The notes: generated by a model not told the origin, from the letters alone. 5,667 nt of DNA from Wenzhouxiangella sp. (GCA_007135355.1 SLJA01000006.1:1-5667), one strand, 5' to 3'. Shown: positions 1 through 5,667, counted from the stretch's first letter. A program made the numbers and translations.

Positions 1-24
1 CGTAACCCGTAACCCGTAACCCGT
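1..24. repeat. 7-bp tandem repeat (CGTAACC), three full copies plus a partial one, at the window edge
   Basis: The unit CGTAACC is read three times without error (1-7, 8-14, 15-21), followed by CGT before the pattern breaks. It lies 49 bp upstream of the first gene's start codon and probably continues leftward out of the window. The complementary strand reads GGGTTAC repeatedly, so three G-triplets spaced by TTAC are visible. This resembles short intergenic heptamer arrays in GC-rich gammaproteobacteria; no function can be assigned from sequence. No convincing promoter was recognised in the 48 bp between the array and the gene. Confidence 0.9.
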
Positions 25-72
25 TCACTTCAAGTACCCTGCGTCGATCTACCTTGATCCGGGCCTAGAGAA

Positions 73-2292
73 ATGTCCCAATCCGCAGCACGTCGGCTGA
101 ATCGGGCCCAGGTTGTTGACGAGGCTTTTCTGGCGCATCTGGAAGCCATGGACGGCGGTCGGGTGCGGCCGCGGGTGCAGGGTGAGATTGCGCCGGCGGA
201 TTTGCTGGAGCTGTTCGACAGCCAGATGACTTCGCGCCAGCTGGATTTGATGGCGCGGGTCAAGCGGGCCGAGAACAAGGTGTTCTATACCATCGGTTCC
301 AGCGGACACGAAGGCAACGCCATGCTCGGTCGCCTGACCCGGCATACCGATCCGGCTTTTTTGCACTACCGCTCCGGCGCGTTCATGGCCGAGCGCTACC
401 GCAAGTTGCCCGGCATGGACTTCATCCGCGACACCTGCCTGTCGTTCGCCGCCTCGGCCAGTGACCCGGCCTCCGGCGGCCGACATAAGGTGTGGGGTAG
501 TGCGCCGTTGTGGGTGCTGCCGCAGACTTCGACCATTGCCTCGCATCTGCCCAAGGCGGTGGGAACGGCGTTGGCTATTGCTCGTGCCGCCCGCGACGGC
601 CACGCCCTGCCGGTGCCGGCGGACAGCATCGTGGTGTGCAGTTTCGGCGATGCCAGCCTGAACCATGCCGCGGCGCAGACGGCGCTGAATGCCTGTGCCT
701 GGTCGCGCCATCAGAATCTGCCGACGCCGATCCTGTTCGTGTGCGAAGACAACGGCCTGGGGATCTCGGTGCCGACGCCGCGCGACTGGATCCATGACAG
801 CATGGCCCGCCGCCATGGTCTGATCTATCGCCACGCCGATGGCCTGGACCTCGCCGCGGGCTTCGGCGCGGTGCGCGAGGCGGTTGCCGAGTGTCGCATG
901 CGGCGTTCGGCGGTTTTTCTGCATCTGCGCACCACGCGCCTGATGGGCCACGCCGGCACCGACTTCGAGATCGACTATCGCAGTCCGGAAGACCTGGCCG
1001 CCTGCGAGGCGCTGGACCCGCTGCTGCGCACGGCCGAGCAGGTGGTCGCACGCGGTCTGATGACTGCCGCGAGCATCCGCCAACGCTATGACACGCTGCG
1101 GCAGCGCTGCCTGGACCAGGCCGACCGCGCCGATCGCGAAGCGCGGCTGACCACCCTGGCCGACGTGGTTGCCCCTCTGGCGCCATTGTCGCGGTCCGAG
1201 GTACAGGCCGAGGCGGTTCGATGCGGAGATATTGCCCACCGCATACGCGTGTTCGGCAGCGCCCCGGAAAGCCAGCCGCCGCGACACCTGGCGATCCAGA
1301 TCAACCGGGCGCTAGCCGACCTGATGCTCAAATATCCCGAGACCCTCGTGTTCGGCGAGGATGTGGCGCGCAAGGGCGGGGTGTATACCGTCACCAAGGG
1401 CTTGTGGGAAAAGTTCGGCGCCGGGCGCGTGTTCAATACACTGCTTGACGAGACCACCATCCTGGGCCTGGCCCAGGGCTACGCGAGCATGGGCTATCTG
1501 CCGATCCCGGAGATCCAGTACCTGGCCTATTTCCACAATGCCTGTGACCAGATCCGCGGCGAGGCCTGTTCGCTGCAGTTTTTCTCCAACGGCCGGTTCC
1601 GCAACCCGATGATCGTGCGCATCGCCGGCCTGGGCTACCAGCGTGGCTTCGGCGGCCATTTTCACAACGACAATTCGATTGCCGCACTGCGCGATATTCC
1701 GGGCCTGGTGATCGGCTGCCCGTCGCGCGGCGACGATGCGGCTTTGATGCTCCGGACCATGGCCGCGCTGGCCCGTGTCGACGGTCGCGTGTGCGCCTTT
1801 ATCGAGCCGATTGCGCTGTACATGACCAAGGATCTGCTCAAGCCCGATGATGGTGCCTGGCTGTTTCCATACCCCGCGCCTGACCAGGCTTTGACGCCGT
1901 TCGAAGCGCGCGTTTATGACGACAATGCCCGGGATCTTCTGATCATCACCTACGGCAACGGCGTACCCATGGCCTTGCGCGTCGCGGCGGCTCTGGCGGC
2001 CGACGGCGTGGCCGTGCGCGTGCTCGACCTGCGCTGGCTCAAGCCCCTGGACGAGCAGGCCATCATCGAGCATGGCCGAGACTGTGCGGCGGTGGTGGTG
2101 TTCGACGAGGGTCGACCGGACGGCGGCATCGGGGAGGGTGTGATTACCCGCCTGGTTGAAGCCGGTCTGGGCGCGCGCCCGATGCGCCGGGTCAGCGGCG
2201 CCGACTGCTACATTCCACTGGGCGACGCGGCCAATCTGGTGCTGGCCTCCGAAGCCGAACTGCAAAAAGCCTGCCGGGACCTGGTCTCGTGA
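73..2292 (+). CDS. Fused alpha/beta E1 component of a branched-chain-type 2-oxoacid dehydrogenase (thiamine-diphosphate dependent)
   Basis: E1 enzymes decarboxylate a 2-oxoacid on thiamine diphosphate and reductively acylate the lipoyl group of E2, in the cytoplasm. This 739-residue protein carries both halves that are often separate chains. Residues about 65-345 are the alpha (E1_dh) part, with the diphosphate/Mg motif as GDASLNH (192-198) and EDNGLGIS (225-232). Residues about 405-590 are the beta pyrimidine-binding part, with FGEDVARKGGVY (427-438), RVFNTLLDE ending in the conserved Glu460, PEIQY (479-483), and HFHNDNS (529-535), where His531 aligns with the His of the usual YHSQS. Residues about 615-739 are the transketolase C-terminal domain (VLDLRWLKPLD, VVVFDEG, RVSGADCYIPLG). 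The 345-405 stretch looks like a linker. No lipoyl domain is present and no E2/E3 gene is visible, so the substrate is uncertain; the 2-oxoisovalerate type is the best guess. The ATG at 73 is the first start after an in-frame TGA at 55; its Shine-Dalgarno (AGAG) is weak and close. Confidence 0.9.
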   Translation: MSQSAARRLNRAQVVDEAFLAHLEAMDGGRVRPRVQGEIAPADLLELFDSQMTSRQLDLMARVKRAENKVFYTIGSSGHEGNAMLGRLTRHTDPAFLHYRSGAFMAERYRKLPGMDFIRDTCLSFAASASDPASGGRHKVWGSAPLWVLPQTSTIASHLPKAVGTALAIARAARDGHALPVPADSIVVCSFGDASLNHAAAQTALNACAWSRHQNLPTPILFVCEDNGLGISVPTPRDWIHDSMARRHGLIYRHADGLDLAAGFGAVREAVAECRMRRSAVFLHLRTTRLMGHAGTDFEIDYRSPEDLAACEALDPLLRTAEQVVARGLMTAASIRQRYDTLRQRCLDQADRADREARLTTLADVVAPLAPLSRSEVQAEAVRCGDIAHRIRVFGSAPESQPPRHLAIQINRALADLMLKYPETLVFGEDVARKGGVYTVTKGLWEKFGAGRVFNTLLDETTILGLAQGYASMGYLPIPEIQYLAYFHNACDQIRGEACSLQFFSNGRFRNPMIVRIAGLGYQRGFGGHFHNDNSIAALRDIPGLVIGCPSRGDDAALMLRTMAALARVDGRVCAFIEPIALYMTKDLLKPDDGAWLFPYPAPDQALTPFEARVYDDNARDLLIITYGNGVPMALRVAAALAADGVAVRVLDLRWLKPLDEQAIIEHGRDCAAVVVFDEGRPDGGIGEGVITRLVEAGLGARPMRRVSGADCYIPLGDAANLVLASEAELQKACRDLVS

Positions 2293-2318
2293 GGCGACTG
2301 CGGCAGCCGGACTAGCCG

Positions 2319-3284
2319 ATGCTGGATCTGGCCCTGCAGAACCTGGCCTCGCCGATCGTCCTGAGCTTCGTGCTGGGCCTGGTCGCGGCCGGCTTGCGCT
2401 CCGACCTGAGTATCCCCGAAGCCATGGCCAAGGGACTGTCGATCTACCTGCTGTTCGCCATCGGCTACAAGGGTGGGGTCGAGGTCGCCGCGGCGGGTTT
2501 CGACATGCGCCTGGCTTTGGCCCTGGTGGTCGGGGTCCTGCTGTCGGCTGTGATTCCGGTGCTGGCTTTTTTCCTGCTGCGGGTCATGACCCGACTCAGC
2601 CGCGTCGACGCGGCAGCGGTGGCCGGCCACTATGGTTCCATTTCCATTGTCACATTCGTCGCCGCCAGCTCCCTGTTGCAGTCCCAGGGTGTGGATTTCG
2701 AAGGTTGGCTGGTCGCGGTGGCCGCGGTGATGGAAGCGCCGGCCATTGCGACCGCGTTGTGGCTGGCGCGCGGCCGGTCCGCCGGCGTAGCCAGCCCCGG
2801 CGTACCCTGGCGCGAGGTCCTGCTCAACGGCTCGATCGTGCTGCTGCTCGGAGCCTTCCTGATCGGCTGGGTCACCGGTCCGTCCGGAATGGCCGAGGTT
2901 GAAGGGTTTCTCGTGGTCCCGTTCAAGGGCGTATTGTGTCTGTTCCTGCTGGACATGGGGCTGGTGGCGGGTCGCAATCTGCTGCGCAGTCGCAAGGTGC
3001 TGAGCGCCGGTCCGGTTTTGTTTGCGCTGTTGATGCCTTTGCTCGGCGCGGGGCTGGGTCTGATCGCCGGTCTGCTGCTCGGTCTTTCGGTAGGCGGTGT
3101 TGCCTTGCTGGCGACGCTGGCGGCTTCGGCCTCCTATATCGCCGTGCCGGCCGCCATGCGGGTGGCGTTGCCCGAAGCCGACCCGGCCGTTTACCTTACC
3201 CTGGCGCTGGGGGTGACATTCCCGTTCAATCTGGCCTTCGGGATTTCGATTTACCTGTTGGCCGCACAAACTTTCGGAGGGTGA
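2319..3284 (+). CDS. sbtA: SbtA-family sodium-dependent bicarbonate transporter
   Basis: The 321-residue inner-membrane protein matches the SbtA family (formerly DUF897), whose cyanobacterial members import bicarbonate with sodium. It is strongly hydrophobic, with about ten membrane segments arranged as two halves. Family signatures are AIGYKGGVEVA (47-57), GHYGSISIVTF (103-113), VMEAPAIA (137-144), LFLLDMGLVAGR (208-219), SASYIAVPAAMR (270-281) and TFPFNLAFGISIY (300-312). The hydrophilic stretch between the halves (about 150-168) is short, and the whole protein is about 50 residues shorter than Synechocystis SbtA. The start at 2319 is bounded by an in-frame TAG at 2313, so nothing upstream is possible; the ribosome-binding site is poor, which suggests coupling to the upstream gene, whose stop is 26 nt away. 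The PII-like gene follows after 1 nt, the standard SbtA-SbtB arrangement. Family assignment is firm; bicarbonate as substrate is inferred from family. Confidence 0.92.
   Translation: MLDLALQNLASPIVLSFVLGLVAAGLRSDLSIPEAMAKGLSIYLLFAIGYKGGVEVAAAGFDMRLALALVVGVLLSAVIPVLAFFLLRVMTRLSRVDAAAVAGHYGSISIVTFVAASSLLQSQGVDFEGWLVAVAAVMEAPAIATALWLARGRSAGVASPGVPWREVLLNGSIVLLLGAFLIGWVTGPSGMAEVEGFLVVPFKGVLCLFLLDMGLVAGRNLLRSRKVLSAGPVLFALLMPLLGAGLGLIAGLLLGLSVGGVALLATLAASASYIAVPAAMRVALPEADPAVYLTLALGVTFPFNLAFGISIYLLAAQTFGG
3276..3281 (+). promoter_or_regulatory. Strong Shine-Dalgarno (GGAGGG) for sbtB inside the end of sbtA
   Basis: GGAGGG lies in the last codons of sbtA, with its core five nt before the ATG at 3286. 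It is the only strong ribosome-binding site in the + strand operon; the first two genes have weak ones. It fixes the start of the small gene and suggests that SbtB is translated efficiently on its own from the shared message. Confidence 0.8.
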
Positions 3285-3285
3285 T

Positions 3286-3597
3286 ATGCAGACTCATCAT
3301 GCAACCCGGATCGAAATCCTCATCGAGGTGCCGGCGCTCAAGGCGCTCTCGCGGCAACTGGACCGCAGCGGCGTGACCGGTTATTCGGTGCTGCCGGTAC
3401 TGGCCGGTCAGGGCCGCACCGGCCCCTGGACCCGGGAGGGCGAAATCAGCGCGGCCGGCGGCATGGTAGCGGTGGTGGCCGTGGTTGCCTGCGAGCGGGC
3501 CGAGGGCGTGCTGGATTCAGTGTTCGAGGTGGTCAGTCGCCATATCGGCCTGGTATCGGTCAGTGACTGTCGTGTGGTTCGGCCGGAGCGGGTTTGA
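3286..3597 (+). CDS. sbtB: PII-like regulatory protein, SbtB type
   Basis: This 103-residue protein has the ferredoxin-like PII layout: beta strand 1 (RIEILIEVPA, 8-17), helix 1 (LKALSRQLDRSG, 18-29), a TGYSVLPV strand (31-38), an exposed Gly/Arg-rich T-loop (about 39-57, GQGRTGPWTREGE), strand 3 (MVAVVAVVA, 60-68), helix 2 (71-85), and a last strand around SVSDCRVV (91-98). SbtB proteins are soluble trimers that sense adenine nucleotides (AMP, ADP, ATP, cAMP) and bind SbtA from the cytoplasm; location directly after sbtA supports that partner. The T-loop lacks the Tyr modified in classical GlnB/GlnK, so nitrogen signalling by uridylylation is unlikely. The chain ends about where the CGPxGC C-terminal R-loop of Synechocystis SbtB would begin, so that redox/ATPase element is absent. 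It was identified by fold pattern and context, since similarity in this family is low. Confidence 0.85.
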   Translation: MQTHHATRIEILIEVPALKALSRQLDRSGVTGYSVLPVLAGQGRTGPWTREGEISAAGGMVAVVAVVACERAEGVLDSVFEVVSRHIGLVSVSDCRVVRPERV

Positions 3598-3622
3598 ACG
3601 CAAAGCATCACGCATTGCAAAT

Positions 3623-3673
3623 GCATCATGCAGGGAAAAGCATCCTGCAGGGAAAAGCAGCATGCAGGGAAAA
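3623..3673. repeat. 17-bp direct tandem repeat, three copies (GCATCATGCAGGGAAAA consensus)
   Basis: Three adjacent 17-bp units lie at 3623-3639, 3640-3656 and 3657-3673, differing by a single base each from the first (CCTG in the second, GCAG in the third). A degenerate unit precedes them (3605-3622, beginning GCATCACGCA), and a partial one (GCATCACGCAG, 3674-3684) merges into the left arm of the long inverted repeat. The array begins 25 bp after the sbtB stop codon. The GGGAAAAGC motif of each unit also recurs, inverted, at the outer end of the right inverted-repeat arm, so array and hairpin seem to share an origin, for instance by slippage or duplication of the hairpin's outer end. It encodes no credible protein. 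Confidence 0.93.
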
Positions 3674-3821
3674 GCATCACGCAGAGGCGCGGAGGCGCAG
3701 GGTTCGCAGAGAAATAAGTCGTTTGTTGTAGCGTTTCAAGCGGCAAATCGGAGATCAAAAAATCCCGTCTTGTTTCTCTGCGACCTGTGCGTCTTCGCGT
3801 CTCTGCGTGATGGCTTTTCCC
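3667..3821. repeat. Long imperfect inverted repeat (48/49-bp arms, 58-nt spacer) between convergent genes; possible bidirectional transcription barrier
   Basis: The left arm 3667-3714 pairs with the right arm 3773-3821: 42 Watson-Crick pairs, six differing positions and one single-base bulge. Four of the six differences place G opposite T, so they would be G-U wobble pairs in + strand RNA. The arms are built of CGCAGAG/GCGCGGAGGCGCAG-type repeats and end in CGCAGAGAAA. This resembles a widespread family of intergenic palindromes whose spurious translations contain RRGAEAQ and LCVFASLR-like strings. The right arm ends 1 bp before the stop codon (3825-3823) of the - strand monooxygenase gene. 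The position suggests a hairpin that separates convergent transcripts, but there is no U-tract right after either arm, so it is not a canonical intrinsic terminator. The spacer holds an A6 run (3757-3762) and nothing else recognisable. Confidence 0.9.
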
Positions 3822-3822
3822 G

Positions 3823-5310
3823 CTAAGGCCGCCAAAGGTAAGCCTCTGGATCAAAGCGCCGCAGTAGCCAGCGGAAGGTGAAGGTGAACCGGGGCCACAG
3901 CGTGGGAATGCGGCCGCTTTCGGGGTGCTGGTACCAACTCGAGCAGCCGCCCTGATACCAGATGGAACGCTGCAGGCGGCGCTGTAGATCGGCGTCCCAA
4001 GCGTGCGCCGCCTGGTGCCGCACTTCGATGCTGGGCTGGGCGTTCTGTCGCATCCAGCGCAGGGCGGAGACGACGTAGCGGATCTGACCCTCGATCATCA
4101 GCAGCACCGAGTTGTGACCCAGGGCGGTATTCGGGCCGAGCAGAGTGAAAAAATTGGGGAAGCCGGGCACCGTCGAGCCCTTGTAGGCCAGTGGGCCGTT
4201 TTGCCAGGCTGTGGCCAGGTCCAGTCCATCGCGGCCGATGATCATGCCGGCAGGGACTGGATCGGCGGCCTGAAAGCCGGTCCCGAGTACGATCAGGTCG
4301 GACGGTCGAAGTCGGCCATCGCGATCAACCAATCCATCAGCCTGGACGCGCGCAATCGGCGTGGTGATCAGGTCGACATTGTCCGCGGCGATGGCCGGAT
4401 AGTAGTCATTGCTCATCAGCACGCGCTTGCAACCCATGGCGTAGTCGGGCGTCAGCTGTGTTCGCAGTTCGGGATCGTCGATTTGGCGTGCCAGGTGGCG
4501 GCGGGCTTTGCGGCGGTGAAAGGCGGTCAGGCGGGGGAAGCGGGTGAACGCCGGCAGGCGTGACTCCAGTAGCAGGAACAGTCCGAAGCGGGTCAGTCGC
4601 CGATACAGCGGCAGACGGGCGTGCAGCCACTGACGCCAGCGCGGAATGGCTCGATCGGGTTTGGGCAGAATCCACTGCGCGCTGCGCTGGTAGACATCGA
4701 CCCGCGCCGCCTTGCGCTGCAGGTGCGGGATGAACTGGATCGCCGAGGCGCCGGTGCCGATTACCGCCACGCGCCTGCCTTGCCACTCCAGATCGTCGGG
4801 CCAGCGCTGGGAATGGATCACCGGACCGGCAAACCGGTCCAGGCCCGGGATGGTCGGCCAGGCCGGGCGCGACAGTCCGCCGATTCCCGATACCAGCACC
4901 TGGGCACGATATTCGCCGCCATGCTGATCGCGCACCCGCCAGCAGGTGGCCGCCTCATCCCAGCGTGCCTGGACCACGCGCGTGTTGAGCCTGATGCGCT
5001 CGCCGAGAGCATGGTGCTCGACCTCGTCGGCCAGGGCTGACTGGATTTCGGCGCGCGGCGGAAAATGTCGAGACCAGTCGGATCGCGGCGCGAAAGACAG
5101 CGAGTAGAGGTGCGACTGCACGTCGCACGCGCAGCCGGGATACCGATTCAGCCACCAGGTACCACCCACCCCGTTCTCGGCTTCAAGGATGACAAAGTCC
5201 TCGATACCGGCCTGCTTGAGCCGAGTTGCCAGGCCGATGCCGGAAAAGCCGGCGCCGATGATCACAACCGCGCAATGGCGCGGCTTGCCGGCGTCGACAC
5301 TCGGTTGCAA
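3823..5310 (-). CDS. Class B flavin-dependent monooxygenase (Baeyer-Villiger type / flavin-containing monooxygenase)
   Basis: The 495-residue FAD- and NADPH-dependent enzyme would insert or add one oxygen atom from O2 into an organic substrate, for example a ketone. An N-terminal FAD Rossmann motif reads IIGAGFSGIG (17-26). GVGGTWWLNRYPGCACDV (47-64) follows, typical of Baeyer-Villiger enzymes. The class fingerprint FxGxxxHxxxWP is intact: F160, G162, H166, W170, P171. The NADPH Rossmann motif is VAVIGTGASA (181-190). Further family landmarks are MGCKRVLMSNDYYPA (292-306), VLGTGFQAAD (341-350) and LLGPNTALGHNS (390-401). Length is normal for a type I enzyme without extension. There is no signal peptide. 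The reading frame has no ATG near its 5' end; the apparent start is TTG at 5310-5308, 32 nt after the kbl stop, without a clear Shine-Dalgarno, so the exact start is uncertain by several codons. The substrate cannot be predicted. Its 3' end abuts the long inverted repeat. Confidence 0.92.
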   Translation of the reverse strand: MQPSVDAGKPRHCAVVIIGAGFSGIGLATRLKQAGIEDFVILEAENGVGGTWWLNRYPGCACDVQSHLYSLSFAPRSDWSRHFPPRAEIQSALADEVEHHALGERIRLNTRVVQARWDEAATCWRVRDQHGGEYRAQVLVSGIGGLSRPAWPTIPGLDRFAGPVIHSQRWPDDLEWQGRRVAVIGTGASAIQFIPHLQRKAARVDVYQRSAQWILPKPDRAIPRWRQWLHARLPLYRRLTRFGLFLLLESRLPAFTRFPRLTAFHRRKARRHLARQIDDPELRTQLTPDYAMGCKRVLMSNDYYPAIAADNVDLITTPIARVQADGLVDRDGRLRPSDLIVLGTGFQAADPVPAGMIIGRDGLDLATAWQNGPLAYKGSTVPGFPNFFTLLGPNTALGHNSVLLMIEGQIRYVVSALRWMRQNAQPSIEVRHQAAHAWDADLQRRLQRSIWYQGGCSSWYQHPESGRIPTLWPRFTFTFRWLLRRFDPEAYLWRP

Positions 5311-5342
5311 AACGCGGACCGACCGATGCAGGGAGCAGCGAC

Positions 5343-5667
5343 TCAGATCACGCCCAGACGACGCCCCACGCGGGTAAAGGCGTCGACCGCGCGCTCCAGG
5401 TGCTCGCGCGAATGCGCGGCCGAGATCTGGGTGCGGATGCGTGCCTCGCCCTTGGGCACGACCGGATAGAAAAAACCGATGACGTAGATGCCTTCCTTGA
5501 GCAGCTCGTCGGCCATCTTCTGCGCCAGCGGGGCGTCGTAGAGCATCACCGGCACGATGGGGTGGTCGCCGGGCTTGATGTCGAAACCGGCATCGACCAT
5601 GGCCTGGCGGAAAAAGGTCGTGTTTTCCTCCAGTCGATCGCGCAGGGCCGTGGATTCCGACAGCATC
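5343..5667 (-). CDS. kbl: Glycine C-acetyltransferase (2-amino-3-ketobutyrate CoA ligase), C-terminal part
   Basis: This is the 3' end of a gene entering from the right edge; 107-108 codons are visible of roughly 400. Kbl is a pyridoxal-phosphate enzyme of the alpha-oxoamine synthase family that cleaves 2-amino-3-oxobutyrate with CoA into glycine and acetyl-CoA, the second step of threonine breakdown after threonine dehydrogenase (Tdh). The visible part is nearly the same as E. coli Kbl through DHPIVPVML, KEGIYVIGFFYPVVPKG, ARIRTQISAAH and the terminal LGVI. The second Arg of RIRT corresponds to E. coli Arg368, thought to contact the substrate carboxylate. The PLP-binding Lys lies outside the window. 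The Met near the edge is internal, not the start. A tdh neighbour cannot be tested here. The monooxygenase gene follows on the same strand after 32 nt and may be cotranscribed. Confidence 0.95.
   Translation of the reverse strand, partial: MLSESTALRDRLEENTTFFRQAMVDAGFDIKPGDHPIVPVMLYDAPLAQKMADELLKEGIYVIGFFYPVVPKGEARIRTQISAAHSREHLERAVDAFTRVGRRLGVI

Noticed and set aside
25..72. Promoter for the E1 gene
   Set aside because: No pair of -35/-10-like hexamers with proper spacing stands out; the promoter may lie left of the window.
49..1287. A 412-codon open frame on the - strand opposite the E1 gene
   Set aside because: It is a shadow of the GC-rich codon pattern of the E1 gene; the translation is rich in Arg, Gly, His and Gln with no recognisable domain, whereas the + strand has clear family motifs throughout.
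1312..3269. Two long - strand open frames (1312-2265 and 2208-3269) opposite the E1 end and sbtA
   Set aside because: They have the same antisense-shadow character; low-complexity Gln/Arg/His-rich translations lie opposite well-supported genes.
3757..3762. An A6/T6 run in the palindrome spacer as an intrinsic terminator for the - strand gene
   Set aside because: No GC-rich hairpin directly precedes the run on the - strand; the only strong stem encloses it.
3623..3821. CRISPR array
   Set aside because: The 17-bp units are directly adjacent with no spacers, and the longer repeat is a single inverted pair.
3485..3826. A 113-codon + strand frame, with strings such as RRGAEAQ and LCDLCVFASLRD
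   Set aside because: It overlaps sbtB out of frame and otherwise translates the tandem array and both arms of the inverted repeat; such strings are the usual artefact of this palindrome type.
3408..3854. A 148-codon - strand frame across the repeat region
   Set aside because: It crosses the palindrome and the antisense of sbtB and overlaps the monooxygenase end; no protein family is recognisable.
4003..4563. A 186-codon + strand frame opposite the monooxygenase
   Set aside because: It is an antisense shadow; the - strand frame carries all Baeyer-Villiger signatures.

Overview
The window looks like GC-rich proteobacterial DNA, most likely from a gammaproteobacterium. The partial Kbl protein reads very close to E. 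coli Kbl, the genes are tightly packed, and the intergenic repeats are of a kind familiar from GC-rich gammaproteobacteria. Genus cannot be fixed from the sequence; a Xanthomonadales/Chromatiales-type organism is only a guess. There are five protein genes in two convergent groups: three on the + strand (73-3597) and two on the - strand (5667-3823).

Left group, + strand. After a short 7-bp tandem repeat at the left edge, a 739-residue gene encodes a fused alpha+beta E1 component of a branched-chain-type 2-oxoacid dehydrogenase (thiamine-diphosphate dependent, CO2-releasing). After 26 nt comes a bicarbonate transporter of the SbtA family (321 aa), and after 1 nt a small PII-like protein of the SbtB type (103 aa). 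SbtA/SbtB are best known from the cyanobacterial carbon-concentrating mechanism. Here the pair sits behind a decarboxylating dehydrogenase gene, with no E2/E3 gene and no carbon-fixation gene in view.

Middle, 3598-3822. The convergent intergenic region is almost wholly repeat DNA: about three and a half copies of a 17-bp tandem repeat run straight into the left arm of a long imperfect inverted repeat (48/49-bp arms, 58-nt spacer). The right arm ends 1 bp before the stop codon of the opposing gene. It probably folds as a large hairpin and may separate the two transcription units.

Right group, - strand. The 3' part of kbl (glycine C-acetyltransferase, threonine catabolism) enters from the right edge. 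It is followed after 32 nt by a class B flavin-dependent monooxygenase of the Baeyer-Villiger type (495 aa, apparent TTG start).

The most notable points are the dehydrogenase-E1/SbtA/SbtB arrangement, the short SbtA and SbtB variants that lack regions typical of cyanobacterial homologues, and the composite repeat whose arm differences are mainly G-U compatible on one strand. No mobile element, CRISPR array, tRNA or rRNA is seen.
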